The notes under the pieces: model-generated
Database searches by the model: none
What the model was told of the DNA's origin: nothing
What the model saw: only the letters and a program-made list of their open reading frames with translations
In this document: positions 17,301-24,925 of the stretch, piece after piece
How positions within the stretch are numbered: position 1 is the stretch's first letter
How the letters are laid out: the number at the start of each line of letters is the position of its first letter
Origin: Streptomyces sulphureus DSM 40104
Lineage (GTDB): Bacteria > Actinomycetota > Actinomycetes > Streptomycetales > Streptomycetaceae
Length of the DNA stretch: 64,000 nucleotides
Reading direction: 5' to 3'
Assembly: GCF_000381025.1 (NCBI RefSeq)
Contig: NZ_KB905816.1
Coordinates: 1-64,000 of the forward strand
Translations under genes and position numbers: made by a program

Positions 17301-18903
17301 GGGCGGCGGCTGCCGGGTCGGCGCCTGCGTCCTCGGTGATCCAACCGCTCCGTACGGCGTCGGCGAGTTCACGCTCGACCTCCTCCAGCCGTTGGCGCAG
17401 GTGGCCGCCCTCGCTGCGGGCGCGCTCGGCGGCCGTCGCCGCCGCGGTGGCGGCGCGGTGCGCCTCGTCGCTCTCCGACTGGAGGGTGCGGGAGCGCTGT
17501 TCCTCCTCGGCTGCGTGGTCCTCGCTGCCCTCGGCAGCGCCGTGCAGCGCGCGGACGAGCTCGGCCGCGGCCTTGGAACGGGCCGCGAGCGCCGGTGCCG
17601 CGTCCCGCTCCGCCTCCTGGATCGCCGCGGCGACGCGGGCGGCGCGGTCGGCGGCGGCGCGGTGCGCGAGGACGGTCTCGGCTGCCTGCCAGGCGGAGTG
17701 GAGGGTGCGGGCCTCGTTGAGCTCGCGCCGCTGCGCCGCCGCCGTCCGCTCCCCCGCCGCGAGCGCCAACGAGGCGTGGCGGTACGCGAGTTCGGCGGCG
17801 GTGAGGACGGCTTCGCGGCGGGCCTCGGTCGCCCCGGAGACGGCCTCCTCGGCGGTGACGACGTCGGTGGCGAGGGCTGCGGCCCGCTCGCGTTCCTCCG
17901 CGCCACGGGCGGCGAGGCGCCGGCCGAGGGCGCGGGTGCGCTGCTCGGCCGCCGCGTGGATCTCGCGGGTGTGCGCGCGGGTCTCGGCGGCCTCGGCGAT
18001 GCGGTTGAGCAGCTCGAGGGAGCCGGCCGTGAAGTCGCGTTCGGCCGTGAGCTCGGCTCGGCGGCCCAGTTTGTGCGCGAAGCCGTGGACGAGGTCGGCG
18101 AGGCCGTCGGTGTCGCGGGTGTCGGTGACGGCGCGGAGCAGCAGGTCGGTGAAGTCGGAGTCCTTCTTGACGGCGAAGAGCCCGGCGGCCTCGCCCTCGT
18201 CGGCGTTCATCTCGCGCTGGTAGCGGAAGAGTTCGGGGTCGAGTCCGAGCCCCGTGAGGTGCTCGGTCCAGCGCTCGTGGATCTCCTCCCAGACGACGTC
18301 GAGGTTGGGGTACGTCTTGCCGGTCTCGGTGAGGACGTCCCTGAACCCCTTCATCGTGCGGCGGCGGCCGCGCGCGCCCGAGCTGCCCTCGACGACGGGG
18401 GCGAGCGGCGCCGCCTCGGCGACGGGCAGCGACTCCAACGACATCCCGGGGCCCGGCCGGAAGGAGTACCAGCTCTCGGCGAACTTCCGCGGGTCGTGCG
18501 AGACCTGGTGCCCTCGCCACTCGCTCACCTTGCCGACGACGATCGTCTCGCCGGTGCGGGTGTGCTGCCACTCCAGCGCGACGTGGCCGCAGTCGTCGGC
18601 GAGGAGGAACTTGCGGAGCACGCCCGAGCTGGCGCCGCCGAGCGTGTTGCGGTGGCCGGGGAGCATCACCGAGAAGATCAGCTTCAGCAGGACGGACTTG
18701 CCGCCGCCGTTCTCCAGGAAGAGCACTCCAGCGGGGGCGGGCCGCCGCGGCGGGCCGAGCGGCTCCTCCTCGAAGAAGTCGGCCTGGGCAGGGGCGGGTT
18801 CGGGTACGGGCTCGCCGACTCCGCGGAGGTCCAGCACGGTGTCGGCGTAGCGGGCGCCGGCGGGGCCGATGGAGTAGAGGCGGATTCTGGACAGCTCGTA
18901 CAT
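14338..18903 (-). CDS. SMC/MukB-like coiled-coil ATPase
   Basis: 1521 residues with SMC architecture. The N-terminal Walker A is FLENGGGKSVLLKL (A box about 64-71). Long Ala/Glu/Arg-rich coiled coil runs about 290-650; a globular hinge-like insert lies about 655-790 (LPGWRYLAQSV, VDGVVLTDPASHARA, VAVGTSAALLAP); the returning coil runs about 790-1300. The C-terminal head has the signature DVFSGGQLL (about 1382) and Walker B GPLFLDNPIGRAN (about 1418). The usual DE pair at Walker B is DN, so the catalytic glutamate is missing from its normal place. Such ATPases load on DNA with a kleisin and KITE subunits, as in MukBEF, MksBEF and Wadjet JetABC. The KITE-like gene is 38 bases upstream. Which subfamily it belongs to I cannot say. 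Confidence 0.75.
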   Translation of the reverse strand: MYELSRIRLYSIGPAGARYADTVLDLRGVGEPVPEPAPAQADFFEEEPLGPPRRPAPAGVLFLENGGGKSVLLKLIFSVMLPGHRNTLGGASSGVLRKFLLADDCGHVALEWQHTRTGETIVVGKVSEWRGHQVSHDPRKFAESWYSFRPGPGMSLESLPVAEAAPLAPVVEGSSGARGRRRTMKGFRDVLTETGKTYPNLDVVWEEIHERWTEHLTGLGLDPELFRYQREMNADEGEAAGLFAVKKDSDFTDLLLRAVTDTRDTDGLADLVHGFAHKLGRRAELTAERDFTAGSLELLNRIAEAAETRAHTREIHAAAEQRTRALGRRLAARGAEERERAAALATDVVTAEEAVSGATEARREAVLTAAELAYRHASLALAAGERTAAAQRRELNEARTLHSAWQAAETVLAHRAAADRAARVAAAIQEAERDAAPALAARSKAAAELVRALHGAAEGSEDHAAEEEQRSRTLQSESDEAHRAATAAATAAERARSEGGHLRQRLEEVERELADAVRSGWITEDAGADPAAAALAAGDAAQRTAAALDTARQSAAAAGERAGEAASAHARDELAAARAADAAEADRRARDAEYAAAEALGAEERLGELLGTERGTPLGAEELDGSAEHLIELLDEGVAAAERRLFELRTAAAEDSRMLGALGEGGLLPPGPDVLATVEFLGEHGVPALPGWRYLAQSVDPAEHDRVLAAHPELVDGVVLTDPASHARAREVLDRAALLPRSAVAVGTSAALLAPGPAAEAADVFLVPPNPAMHDEHAADDERGRLRERASARDDEIRTLAARLTADRALAARLTSWRTGCPAGRLGELARAAEESQSAAAEAQRRLVQARTAREEADAAAAEATEVRDRRQEEAQRARRGADALGGLVSRLRERPSWQERLRELAEEAAAGEERAAACVDRAREADEQRRAAQRSSDDARRTARALRSERAEIAGAPEDTGTEAEPPAASLPSLREAYRSASQLYEKVGVGADLRAEQARAEGDESAARTSLDRLTNKVRTKAEQLLEGTEAADAPSRQAAAARAEELVQTLEARASRASEELGRLRGEAERLAPEDGEHHTELDEEHVPQDAAEAQSLLRTANTELAARGTELEEARAALQDLVRTRVAAEEAASGFEEAAGTLRDLLRDPQASHHPDGDERPEPYDGSLAEARHAAAELRRALRGCAADLSTAEQAVREASDILVRHANSSRFEQVHTPARQQIRELPAASLPEHAASWAEAFAPRLRVLSDELEQLERNRDSIVDRLRGLVESALTTLRSAQRLSRLPEGLGEWSGQEFLRIRFDDLDQATLTERLGEVIDEATRQSLRRSSDLRRDGMSLLLRAVHAALQPRGVSVEILKPDAVLRAERVPVGQMGDVFSGGQLLTAAIALYCTMAALRSNDRGHDSRRHAGPLFLDNPIGRANATYLLELQRAVADALGVQLLYTTGLFDTTALAEFPLVVRMRNDADLRAGLKYISVEEHLRPGLPQQDPSGEVVHGEITATRMYVKPEEEPAG

Positions 18904-18941
18904 GGCGGGTGCTCTCGTCGCGGGCGGGGTCGGGTGGGGCG

Positions 18942-19823
18942 TCAGCGGTGGAACGGGAGGCCGGCCTCGGTGACGAGGTCGAGGTCCTCGCCCTCCTGGG
19001 GCGGCAGCAGGCTCGCGGTGCCGTCGGAGACGGGGACGACGCCGAGCTCCAGCAGCTCGGCCATGGCGGCGCTGCCCGCCATGTCGCGGACCTGGAGCTG
19101 GTAGCGGGCCGTCGTGCGGTAGGTGCCGCCCGCGTCGTCGCCGGTGCGCTGGAGGAAACCGGAGTCGACGAGGAAGCCGACGGCCTTGGCGATGATGCCG
19201 GTGGTGGAGCCGGCGAGGCGGCGGGAGTCCTTGGTGGCGCCCGTCGCCGAACGCCGTGCGTAGATGCGCCAGGCCGCCTCCAAACCGGGTGCGTCGGTGG
19301 CCGGATCGGTGTTCTCGCCCTCCTGCTCGGCCTGCTCCTCCAGCTTGCGGCACGCCTGCCGGACGAAGCTGTCGACGCCGTTGACGGTGATGCGGCCGAT
19401 GTAGCCGTCGTCGGCGAGGTCCTCGGGGCGGGGGAACGCCATCGCGGCGACCGCGAGGTGGGCGAGGCCGTGGAGGAAGCGGTCCGCGGAGTCGGAGTTG
19501 GCGCGCCGCGCGTAGTCGCCCATGCGGACGGCGAAGACGGACTCCTCGTCGGCGGCGAGCGCCATGCCGGCGCGGGTCGAGACCTCCAGGACGACGAGGC
19601 CGAGGCCGGTCGCGACGGCGTCGGCGAGCCGGGCGAAGGCGGGCTCGTCGCGGTAGCGGCGGAGGAGTTCGGTGTACTCGGCGTCCCGGGCCGGGATGAG
19701 CTTGGGGTGGAGCCCGAACGAGACGAGCCGGGCCGCGTCGGCCGCGTCGGCCGGGGTCACTGGGGCGGCGACGGACTCCTCCGCGGGTGCCTGGCGGTCG
19801 TCGGGCTCGGTCTCGTCGTGCAC
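18942..19823 (-). CDS. KITE-like subunit (MukE/JetB-type position) of SMC-like complex
   Basis: 293 residues. The fold looks like tandem winged helices: ADAVATGLGLVVLEVSTRAG near 70-90, RFLHGLAHLAVAAMAFPRPE near 125-145, STTGIIAKAVGFLVDSGFLQ then TYRTTARYQLQVRDMAG near 225-255, ending in a short acidic tail. A small helical protein placed between a kleisin candidate and an SMC-like ATPase is the MukE/MksE/JetB position. The GTG at 19823 follows GAGG and removes a frame-shadow extension. Gaps of 62 and 38 bases to its neighbours support one operon. Assignment is from order and secondary-structure look, not from a specific motif. Confidence 0.55.
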   Translation of the reverse strand: MHDETEPDDRQAPAEESVAAPVTPADAADAARLVSFGLHPKLIPARDAEYTELLRRYRDEPAFARLADAVATGLGLVVLEVSTRAGMALAADEESVFAVRMGDYARRANSDSADRFLHGLAHLAVAAMAFPRPEDLADDGYIGRITVNGVDSFVRQACRKLEEQAEQEGENTDPATDAPGLEAAWRIYARRSATGATKDSRRLAGSTTGIIAKAVGFLVDSGFLQRTGDDAGGTYRTTARYQLQVRDMAGSAAMAELLELGVVPVSDGTASLLPPQEGEDLDLVTEAGLPFHR

Positions 19824-19885
19824 GGGTGTGTCCTCGGATTGGTGGTGGCCGGTGCGCGGCCTGGGCTGGCAGCGGGCTGCCGCGG

Positions 19886-21388
19886 TCAGGGGGAGGCGGC
19901 GGGCTCGGCGGCCGCGTCGAGGAGGGCGCTGCCGATGATGAGGTCGGCGCCGCCGAACTCGTGGTCCTCCAGCTCGGTGCCGTCGTCGACGGCGAAGAGG
20001 ACCCGCCGCTCGCCCTGGCGGTGTGCCGTGCCCACCGGTGGGGACGCGGCGTGCACGGCCAGGAGGGCGACGAGGTAGGGGAGTTCGGGGTCGCGGTTGC
20101 GGGCCTGCGCGAGGAGCCCGGAGAGCCGTCGGGGGGCGTCCGCCGGCAGGTCGAGGAGGTCCTGCGCCGCCTCCATCTGCTCTTCGGAGAAGCGGCTGTC
20201 GTCGGGGGTGGCGACGAGGTCGGGCTCGGGCATCTCGGCGCCGAGGTGCTCCCGCGGGACCGGCGGCGTCAGCAGAAGGTCGACGAGGTCTCCGAGGCGG
20301 ACGCACTCCGGGGTGCGCAGCCCGGAGCCGCGCGCGAAGAAGGCGTCCGTGACGCGGTGCGCCTGCTCGAGTGGCAACGGGAGGACGGGGGCCAGGAGTT
20401 GGCCGTAGACGTCGGTGCCGGCGCGGGCCGGCGGCGGGGCGAACGCCTGGCGGTCCTGCTCCGCGCGGAAGAGCGGCCCGGCCTCCAGCAGCCGGGACTG
20501 GAGCTGGGTGTGGCGGCGGATGCAGTCCTTGACGATGTCGACGAGCTCGGCCGCCTGCCGCTTGTGCGTCGGGCCGCGATCGGCCGCCGCCTCGTCCCGC
20601 GCCCTGCGGATGTTGGTGAGGATGGCGTTCTCGTGGCGGTAGCGGTCGGCGACGTGGTCGAGCGCTTCGGTGATCATGTCGGGGACGGTGCGGAGCCAGT
20701 CGACGGCGCGGACGTTGCGGCGCGTCGCGTCGAGGGTGCGGCGGAGGGCCTCGGCGTACTGGACGGTGCGGTAGCGGGCCTGCTCGGCGGCGAGTTGGGC
20801 GTCTGCGAGGCGGCCGCGGTTGACGAGGACCTCCAGCTTCACCTCGGCCGCTATCTGGGCGCTCGTCACGTCGGTGTCGAGGGCGCCGACGAGGACGTTG
20901 ACCGCCTCGTCCGTGGTGCGGAGGTAGACGCCGCCGCCGGGGCCCGGGACCTCTTCGATGAGCTTGAAGTCGTAATCCCTGCGGACGTAGGAGCCATCCG
21001 GGTCGAAGGTGCCGTAGACGGCGCGGAAGCCGCGGTCGACGCTGCCCACGTTGACGAGGTTCTCCAGCACCCACCGGGCGACGCGCTCGTGCTCCTCCTG
21101 GGCGCGGCCCGGCGCCTGGGCGGCGACGCGCGCCAACAGGCGGGCGACGACCTGTTCGTGGTCGGCGCCGGTGTCGAAGTCCATCTGGAGGGTGACGAGA
21201 TCGATCGCGGAGAGCGCCAGCTCGGCCATGGCGTATCCACCGAACTCGCCTGCGAGGTTCGCCTTGCGGACATCGAGGTCGTGCAGGGGGGCCGTGCAGG
21301 CGAGCGCGCGCAGCCGGCGGGCGAGGCCCTCGTCGGCTGCAGGGCCGGGGGCCGGGTTCGGCAGGGTCGGGAAAGGGCGCTCACTCAC
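19886..21388 (-). CDS. Kleisin-like subunit (MukF/JetA-type position) of SMC-like complex
   Basis: 500 residues, mostly helical. The N-terminus (LARRLRALACTAPLHDLDVR) is followed by a winged-helix-like region (EEHERVARWVLENLVNVGSV then RGFRAVYGTFDPDGSYVRR and LRTTDEAVNVLVGAL). A long helical bundle (about 170-330) and an acidic C-terminal part follow. First gene of the kleisin-KITE-SMC order on this strand, as in MksF-E-B and JetABC. GTG 21388 sits seven bases after a TAATCT -10 box, suggesting leaderless translation; a Met 15 codons upstream would overlap that box. I see no diagnostic kleisin motif, so the name is positional. Confidence 0.5.
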   Translation of the reverse strand: MSERPFPTLPNPAPGPAADEGLARRLRALACTAPLHDLDVRKANLAGEFGGYAMAELALSAIDLVTLQMDFDTGADHEQVVARLLARVAAQAPGRAQEEHERVARWVLENLVNVGSVDRGFRAVYGTFDPDGSYVRRDYDFKLIEEVPGPGGGVYLRTTDEAVNVLVGALDTDVTSAQIAAEVKLEVLVNRGRLADAQLAAEQARYRTVQYAEALRRTLDATRRNVRAVDWLRTVPDMITEALDHVADRYRHENAILTNIRRARDEAAADRGPTHKRQAAELVDIVKDCIRRHTQLQSRLLEAGPLFRAEQDRQAFAPPPARAGTDVYGQLLAPVLPLPLEQAHRVTDAFFARGSGLRTPECVRLGDLVDLLLTPPVPREHLGAEMPEPDLVATPDDSRFSEEQMEAAQDLLDLPADAPRRLSGLLAQARNRDPELPYLVALLAVHAASPPVGTAHRQGERRVLFAVDDGTELEDHEFGGADLIIGSALLDAAAEPAASP

Positions 21389-21544
21389 AACGGACAGATT
21401 AGGCGCTGCCACCGACACCGATCGAAACGGCACGGTGGCGCAGCATCACGAGACCGACAGAACGGACGAAGCGGGTTCCGGAGGCAAACACCCTGCATCG
21501 CCGCAGAGTTGCCACGCGCTCGCCTCCCGCGACCCTGGGCGCGG

Positions 21545-23092
21545 TCAGCAGCCGGCCGCGTCGACGTCGAGCCTGCCGCGCACCGCGTCCTGCACCCCGG
21601 CCTCCTCCGCCGGATCGGCGGCGAGGTTGCGGAGCCGCTCCACGACGCGCGCGTCCCTCGTGGCGGCGTGCTGCGCGCCGATCTCGCGGGTCGACTCCTC
21701 GCAGTCCCACAGGCACTCGACGGCGAACCCCTCGGGGAAGGACGGGTCCGTAGCCGCGAGGGACCGCGCCGCACGGCCGCGCAGTTCGGAAGAGGCCGTC
21801 TCGCGGTAGAGGTGGCGCAGGACGGGCGCCGCGCAGGCGATCGCGAGCCGCCCGGCACCCTCGACGAGCGAACCCAGCACTCCCCCGTTGACCCCGGTGC
21901 GCCGGACCTCGGCGCGGAGCGCCCCGAGCACCGCGTCGGAGTCCTGGGGCCCGCCGCGGCGGGCGAGCATCTCGGCGGCCACGCCGCGCAGCGCTTCGGG
22001 GAGCCGCCCGTCGGCGAGCCAGCGCCGCGCCTGCTCGACCGCCGCCTCGCCGCGCATCCGCGCGAAGGCGGCGAGCGCCTGCTCGACGACTGACGGCGGG
22101 CCGCCGCGCACCGCGTACTCGACGAGGTCGAACGCCGCCGGGTCGGAGCGTTCCGCGAGGTGCCGGAGCGCCGCACCGCGTGCGGCCTCGCGCTCGCCGA
22201 CGGCCGCGGCGAGGAGCTGTGCGCGGTCGCCCGGGCCCGCGACGGCCGTCAGGCAGCGGGCCGCCGCGGCCTCCCGCTGGAGCGGCGGGTGCTGCTCCCA
22301 GCCCTGCTGGGCCCAGTCGAGGACTTCGGCCACGCTCCAGCCGGGACGCGGCCCCGACGTGCCCACCTGCCGCTGCCAGCGCGCGAAGTCCCCGTACTCG
22401 TGGACGGTGCGCAGCCGGTCGGCCTGCGCCGGGTGGTGCGGGTCCTCCGCCCACAGGCGCCAGGGGCGCGGCTCGAACGACTCCCGCGCGGCGGCGGCGA
22501 GTTGGGCCTCGCCCTCCGGACCGAGCGGGAAGCGGGCGAGGACGGCGGGGCCGAGGCGTCGCAGGCCGGAGTCGGTGTCGCGGACGGCGAGCTCGTCGAG
22601 TGCCCACTGCCAGTTGGCGCCCGTCGTGGCGTACCGGCGCAGGAGGGCGAGGGCCGCCTCGTCGCCGTAGGAGGTGAGGTGGCCGAGGACGGAGAGGGCG
22701 AGTCCCGTGCGGTGCTGCACGGCTTCGCCGCCTGCGCCCTCCGGGTGCCCCGCGGGGGCGTCGTCGGGATGGAAGAGGTGGCGGGCGAGGTCGTCGACCC
22801 CCGCGTCGAGGTCGGTGTGGAGTCTGGCGTAGTAAAGGGAGCGGTTCTCCAACTGCCAGTCGGGGCGCGGGTCGTGCTCGACGCAGTGGCGCAGCGCGGC
22901 GAGCGCCTCGGCGCGGGGCGCCGCCAGCGCGTGCAGCGTCCCGTCGCCGCGGCCTCGCTGGAGGAGGCCGAGCAGGGTACCGCTGGGCGCTATGTCTGAA
23001 TCGACGGGATCGACGAACATAAGAGTCAGCATCCGGTGCGGGGTCTTCGACTGGCAACGGGATTTCTGAGCGGCATCCTTGCCGACCAGCAT
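21545..23092 (-). CDS. HEAT-repeat-like helical protein, unknown function
   Basis: 515 residues of repeated helical pairs, rich in Ala/Arg/Leu: LSVLGHLTSYGDEAALALLR, EREAARGAALRHLAERSDPA, LVEYAVRGGPPSVVEQALAA, LRGVAAEMLARRGGPQDSDA, LRGRAARSLAATDPSFPEGF. The pattern is an alpha-solenoid that usually serves as a protein-binding scaffold. The ATG at 23092 has an excellent GGGGAGGAG Shine-Dalgarno. It lies 156 bases upstream of the kleisin-like gene on the same strand. HEAT subunits (HAWK) occur in eukaryotic condensin, but a link here is only positional. Confidence 0.7.
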   Translation of the reverse strand: MLVGKDAAQKSRCQSKTPHRMLTLMFVDPVDSDIAPSGTLLGLLQRGRGDGTLHALAAPRAEALAALRHCVEHDPRPDWQLENRSLYYARLHTDLDAGVDDLARHLFHPDDAPAGHPEGAGGEAVQHRTGLALSVLGHLTSYGDEAALALLRRYATTGANWQWALDELAVRDTDSGLRRLGPAVLARFPLGPEGEAQLAAAARESFEPRPWRLWAEDPHHPAQADRLRTVHEYGDFARWQRQVGTSGPRPGWSVAEVLDWAQQGWEQHPPLQREAAAARCLTAVAGPGDRAQLLAAAVGEREAARGAALRHLAERSDPAAFDLVEYAVRGGPPSVVEQALAAFARMRGEAAVEQARRWLADGRLPEALRGVAAEMLARRGGPQDSDAVLGALRAEVRRTGVNGGVLGSLVEGAGRLAIACAAPVLRHLYRETASSELRGRAARSLAATDPSFPEGFAVECLWDCEESTREIGAQHAATRDARVVERLRNLAADPAEEAGVQDAVRGRLDVDAAGC

Positions 23093-23364
23093 CGTTTCAC
23101 TCCTCCCCGGCCGGCGGACGCCGCCGGGCGGAGTTCCCAGGAGGGTACCCGCAGAAGGCGGAAGGGCCGATACCGGAGAGCGGGCGCACCGCGAACGCGC
23201 ACGCCGGCCGCACCCGCGTTCCCCCGCTGCGCGGACCCGGAACCCCGGGAGCCCGAGCCACGTCATATGCCGCGTGCACTGATGAACCGGGTGTTGCCAA
23301 ATCCCTTACAGCCGGTCGCCGGCTGTGCGAGAGTCGTCACTGCCCTCACCGTATGGGAGACAAT

Positions 23365-24873
23365 ATGCCGCCCCACCTCCATGCGGACACCCCGGGCTCC
23401 GAACCGTCCGAGCCCGGTCGTCTGGACGCCCTCATCACGCAGACGCAGCGGCTGCGCGGCGAACTCGACGCCGTGCGGCGGCAGTCCGAACCCGTCGAAG
23501 GACGAGGCGGTTCGGGCGTGGACGCGCGCTGGCAGCGGGCGCTCTGCGAACTCGCCGCCCAGCAACTGGCGGACCTGGGCGGCAACCTCGACCAGCTCCG
23601 CGAGGGCCTCGCCGACGAGGCACGGGCGGCGGCCCCCGCGCCCGAGGCCCCTCCGCACGCCGCGTACTCCCAGGACGCCGCGCCCCCCGAAACCGTGCCG
23701 TACGAGCAGAGCGCCGACCACCTGGTGGGACGCGTGGGCAGCGCCGAGTGGAAGCTGCTCACCGACGAGGTGCACTGGTCCGCCGCGCTCTACCGCATCT
23801 TCGGCCGCACGGAGGCCGACGGCCCCCTCTCCCTCGACGAACTCCCCTCCTGGGTACGCCAGGACGACCAGCCCGCGCTCGCCGCCGCCTTCACCGCCTG
23901 CCTCGTCGACGGCAGGCCCGTCGACCACGAGTTCCGCATCGCACGCCCCGACGGCTCGACGCGCACCGTCCACCTCCTCGGTGAGCCCGTGCTCACCGAG
24001 GAGGGCACGACGGCCTCGATGTGGGCCGTCGTCAAGGACGTCACCAGACTCCGCCGCACCGAGCGGGCGGCCGAGGAACACCGCGAGCAGCTCCGCCAGG
24101 AGCACCAGCGCGCGCAGACCGAGCGGCGCCTCGCCGTCGAACTCCAGGAGACCGTCCTCCCGCCGTGGCGCGGCTCGGTGCGCTTCCCGCAGGACGACGA
24201 GGAGCAGGACGGCGCACTCGACCTCGCCGCCCGCTACCTCCCCTCCGCCACCCGAGCCCTGATCGGCGGCGACTGGTACGACGCCATGGAACTCCCCGAC
24301 GGCGCCACGCTGCTCACCGCGGGCGATCTCACGGGCCACGGGGTGGCGGCCACGTCCGGCATGGCGCTGCTCCTCGGCGCCGTGCGCGGAATGGCCGTCG
24401 CCAAGGTGCGCCCCGGCGCGCTCATGGGCCACCTCAACCAGTTACTCGACTCCGCCGCCCAGCCCGCGCTCGGCAGCGCTGTCTGCTGCCGCTACGAACC
24501 GGCCACGCGCACCCTCGCCTGGGCGCAGGCCGGCCACCCCGCGCCCCTGCTCTTCCGCGGCGGCACGGGGCGGGCCCTCCAACGTCCCGAGGGCGTCCTC
24601 CTCGGCGTCGCCACCGGTGCGACATACGAGCAGCGGGCGGAGCAACTCGCCCCGGGCGACGTCCTGATCCTCCACACCGACGGGCTCGCACCGCGCAGCG
24701 AGAGCCTCGGCCCCGACGCCTGCGGCACGGGCGCCGAACGCCTCCTCGCGCTGGCGCCGCGGTTCGCCGAGGCACGCACGGCGCAGGAGTGCGTACGTGC
24801 GGTCGCCGAGGAGTTCGAGGACGACGAGCGCGAGGACGACGCCTGCGTGTTGGTCGCGCGAGTGAGCGCCTGA
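23365..24873 (+). CDS. PAS domain PP2C-type (SpoIIE/RsbU) Ser/Thr phosphatase
   Basis: 502 residues. N-terminal coiled coil (about 15-80), a PAS domain (about 120-235: WSAALYRIFGRTEADGPLSL, EFRIARPDGSTRTVHLLGEP), a signalling helix, then the metal-dependent phosphatase. The metal-binding motifs are GGDWYDA, AGDLTGHG, LHTDGL and REDDACVLVARV. Such proteins dephosphorylate anti-anti-sigma factors and so release sigma factors in response to stress or light. No kinase or anti-sigma gene is adjacent. ATG 23365 is chosen because GGGAGA lies five bases before it; the ATG at 23353 has no Shine-Dalgarno. Confidence 0.9.
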   Translation: MPPHLHADTPGSEPSEPGRLDALITQTQRLRGELDAVRRQSEPVEGRGGSGVDARWQRALCELAAQQLADLGGNLDQLREGLADEARAAAPAPEAPPHAAYSQDAAPPETVPYEQSADHLVGRVGSAEWKLLTDEVHWSAALYRIFGRTEADGPLSLDELPSWVRQDDQPALAAAFTACLVDGRPVDHEFRIARPDGSTRTVHLLGEPVLTEEGTTASMWAVVKDVTRLRRTERAAEEHREQLRQEHQRAQTERRLAVELQETVLPPWRGSVRFPQDDEEQDGALDLAARYLPSATRALIGGDWYDAMELPDGATLLTAGDLTGHGVAATSGMALLLGAVRGMAVAKVRPGALMGHLNQLLDSAAQPALGSAVCCRYEPATRTLAWAQAGHPAPLLFRGGTGRALQRPEGVLLGVATGATYEQRAEQLAPGDVLILHTDGLAPRSESLGPDACGTGAERLLALAPRFAEARTAQECVRAVAEEFEDDEREDDACVLVARVSA

Positions 24874-24925
24874 GCACTCGCTGCGGACGCACCCGCAGGA
24901 CGAGGCCGCTGCGCCGACCCGGTGG

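Noticed and set aside
13940..17344. 1134-codon minus-strand frame overlapping the SMC-like gene
   Set aside because: Arg/Gly/Ala-only composition; the SMC-like frame has P-loop, coiled coil and signature.
14338..21388. Complete Wadjet (JetABCD) defence system
   Set aside because: No JetD-type nuclease gene adjacent, and Walker B differs; only a three-gene relative can be supported.
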